From: an uncultured bacterium
Lineage (GTDB): Bacteria; Bdellovibrionota_C; UBA2361; SZUA-149; CALKYB01
Direction: 5' to 3'
Assembly (NCBI GenBank): GCA_938022485.1
Contig: CALIEE010000144.1
Coordinates: forward strand, 1-6,768
Length of the DNA stretch: 6,768 bases
The notes beneath the pieces are model-generated. The model was not told the DNA's origin. It saw only the letters and a list, made by a program, of their open reading frames with translations, and searched no databases. This document shows positions 6,269 to 6,768 of this stretch, one piece after another (within the stretch, counting starts at the first letter, position 1; each line of letters begins with the position of its first letter). The translations under genes were made by a program, and so were the position numbers.

Positions 6269-6768
6269 TTAGTTGTTGAGTAGTGTTTTCATTAATAAAT
6301 CTCTAACTTGGGGTGAGACTCCAGAAACAATGTCAGTAAGGGGCATCTCTTCAAGATTTTCCGGTTTGCATTCGACCAAGCTATTTTCTTCTACTTCTCG
6401 AACTTCGATTCCTATAAGTTCTCTAATCTGTGAATCGGCAAAGTTTGGCATGCTGCCAGAGCTAGCTTTTCCAGCGCTTCGTAGAGCAAATTTATCCTCT
6501 TGAATTTTCTGGAGATAGGGGATGCCAGGTTGATCTAATTTAAATTCTTTCTCTAGTGTTTCAGACTTTATGTTTGCCGAGAGTTTGCCGATCTGGCCAG
6601 GAACGTTTCTTACCTTTAGTGACGCAGAAAGGTAGTGGAGATCAAACTTAAAGGTCTCCATGTAATTTGAGCTTGAAAAATTTGATGTAGAACTAACAAT
6701 TACTCTATTCTGAACATCATTAGCTGCTAGGGGAACTTCTCCATTAATTGTAAGCCGATGGCCAGCAG
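6269..6768 (-). CDS. Unrecognised protein, C-terminal 165 residues (5' end beyond right edge)
   Basis: The minus-strand frame ending at TAA (6271-6269) stays open past the internal ATG at 6661-6659 to the window edge, adding at least 35 residues. The true start therefore lies outside and the internal ATG should not be used. The visible part has short alternating hydrophobic residues suggestive of beta-strands (INGEVPL, RVIVSS, LHYLSASLKVRNVPG), a serine-rich patch (SSTSNFSSS), then a more helical end (FADSQIRELIGIEV and VRDLLMKTLL). There is no transmembrane helix in this part. The beta pattern is loosely reminiscent of AsmA/TamB-type or other periplasmic proteins, but I cannot assign a family. 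It lies 4 nt upstream of the ABC ATPase on the same strand, so it probably belongs to the same operon and may be an accessory to the exporter. Confidence 0.75.
   Translation of the reverse strand, partial: AGHRLTINGEVPLAANDVQNRVIVSSTSNFSSSNYMETFKFDLHYLSASLKVRNVPGQIGKLSANIKSETLEKEFKLDQPGIPYLQKIQEDKFALRSAGKASSGSMPNFADSQIRELIGIEVREVEENSLVECKPENLEEMPLTDIVSGVSPQVRDLLMKTLLNN

Overview
The window carries no rRNA, tRNA, CRISPR array or insertion sequence. It looks like chromosomal housekeeping and cell-envelope DNA from a diderm (Gram-negative) bacterium. The evidence is the start of an LptF-type LPS-export permease, two lipoproteins with lipobox cysteines followed by serine (the outer-membrane sorting pattern), and a LolB-like outer-membrane lipoprotein. 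A bS21 gene, moderate AT-richness and a TPR-lipoprotein/LolB-like pair suggest a proteobacterium or a deltaproteobacterial-type lineage (Bdellovibrionota, Myxococcota, Desulfobacterota, SAR324 and relatives). The sequence alone does not settle which.

Layout. (1) Positions 1-494, minus strand: bS21 (rpsU) followed 113 nt downstream by lptF. lptF runs off the left edge, so only its first 60 codons are present. (2) Positions 495-721: a 227-nt divergent intergenic region that must hold promoters for both sides. It contains a perfect 7-bp inverted repeat. (3) Positions 722-3785, plus strand: a tight three-gene cluster. It consists of a 124-aa unrecognised helical protein, a 609-aa TPR outer-membrane lipoprotein overlapping it by 8 nt, and a 277-aa LolB/DUF4292-like lipoprotein 33 nt further on. 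(4) Positions 3782-6768, minus strand: a converging cluster, read right to left. It consists of the C-terminal 165 residues of an unrecognised protein cut by the right edge, an ABC ATPase 4 nt downstream, and a large ABC-2-type permease 5 nt after that. The two clusters meet tail to tail, with stop codons overlapping in the 4-bp palindrome TTAA.

How the genes fit together. LptF belongs to the LPS transport bridge. The TPR lipoprotein and the LolB-like lipoprotein form a pair also seen next to ispE and prs in proteobacteria such as Pseudomonas, where they sit in the outer-membrane lipoprotein context. The ABC ATPase and permease are probably a two-component exporter of unknown substrate. The window is therefore mostly envelope biogenesis and transport plus one ribosomal protein. 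I see no clear undescribed system. The best leads are the orphan 124-aa gene coupled to the TPR lipoprotein, the unknown protein heading the ABC operon, the homopolymer tracts (A8, A8, G7) in the lipoprotein transcript, and the inverted repeat between the divergent units.
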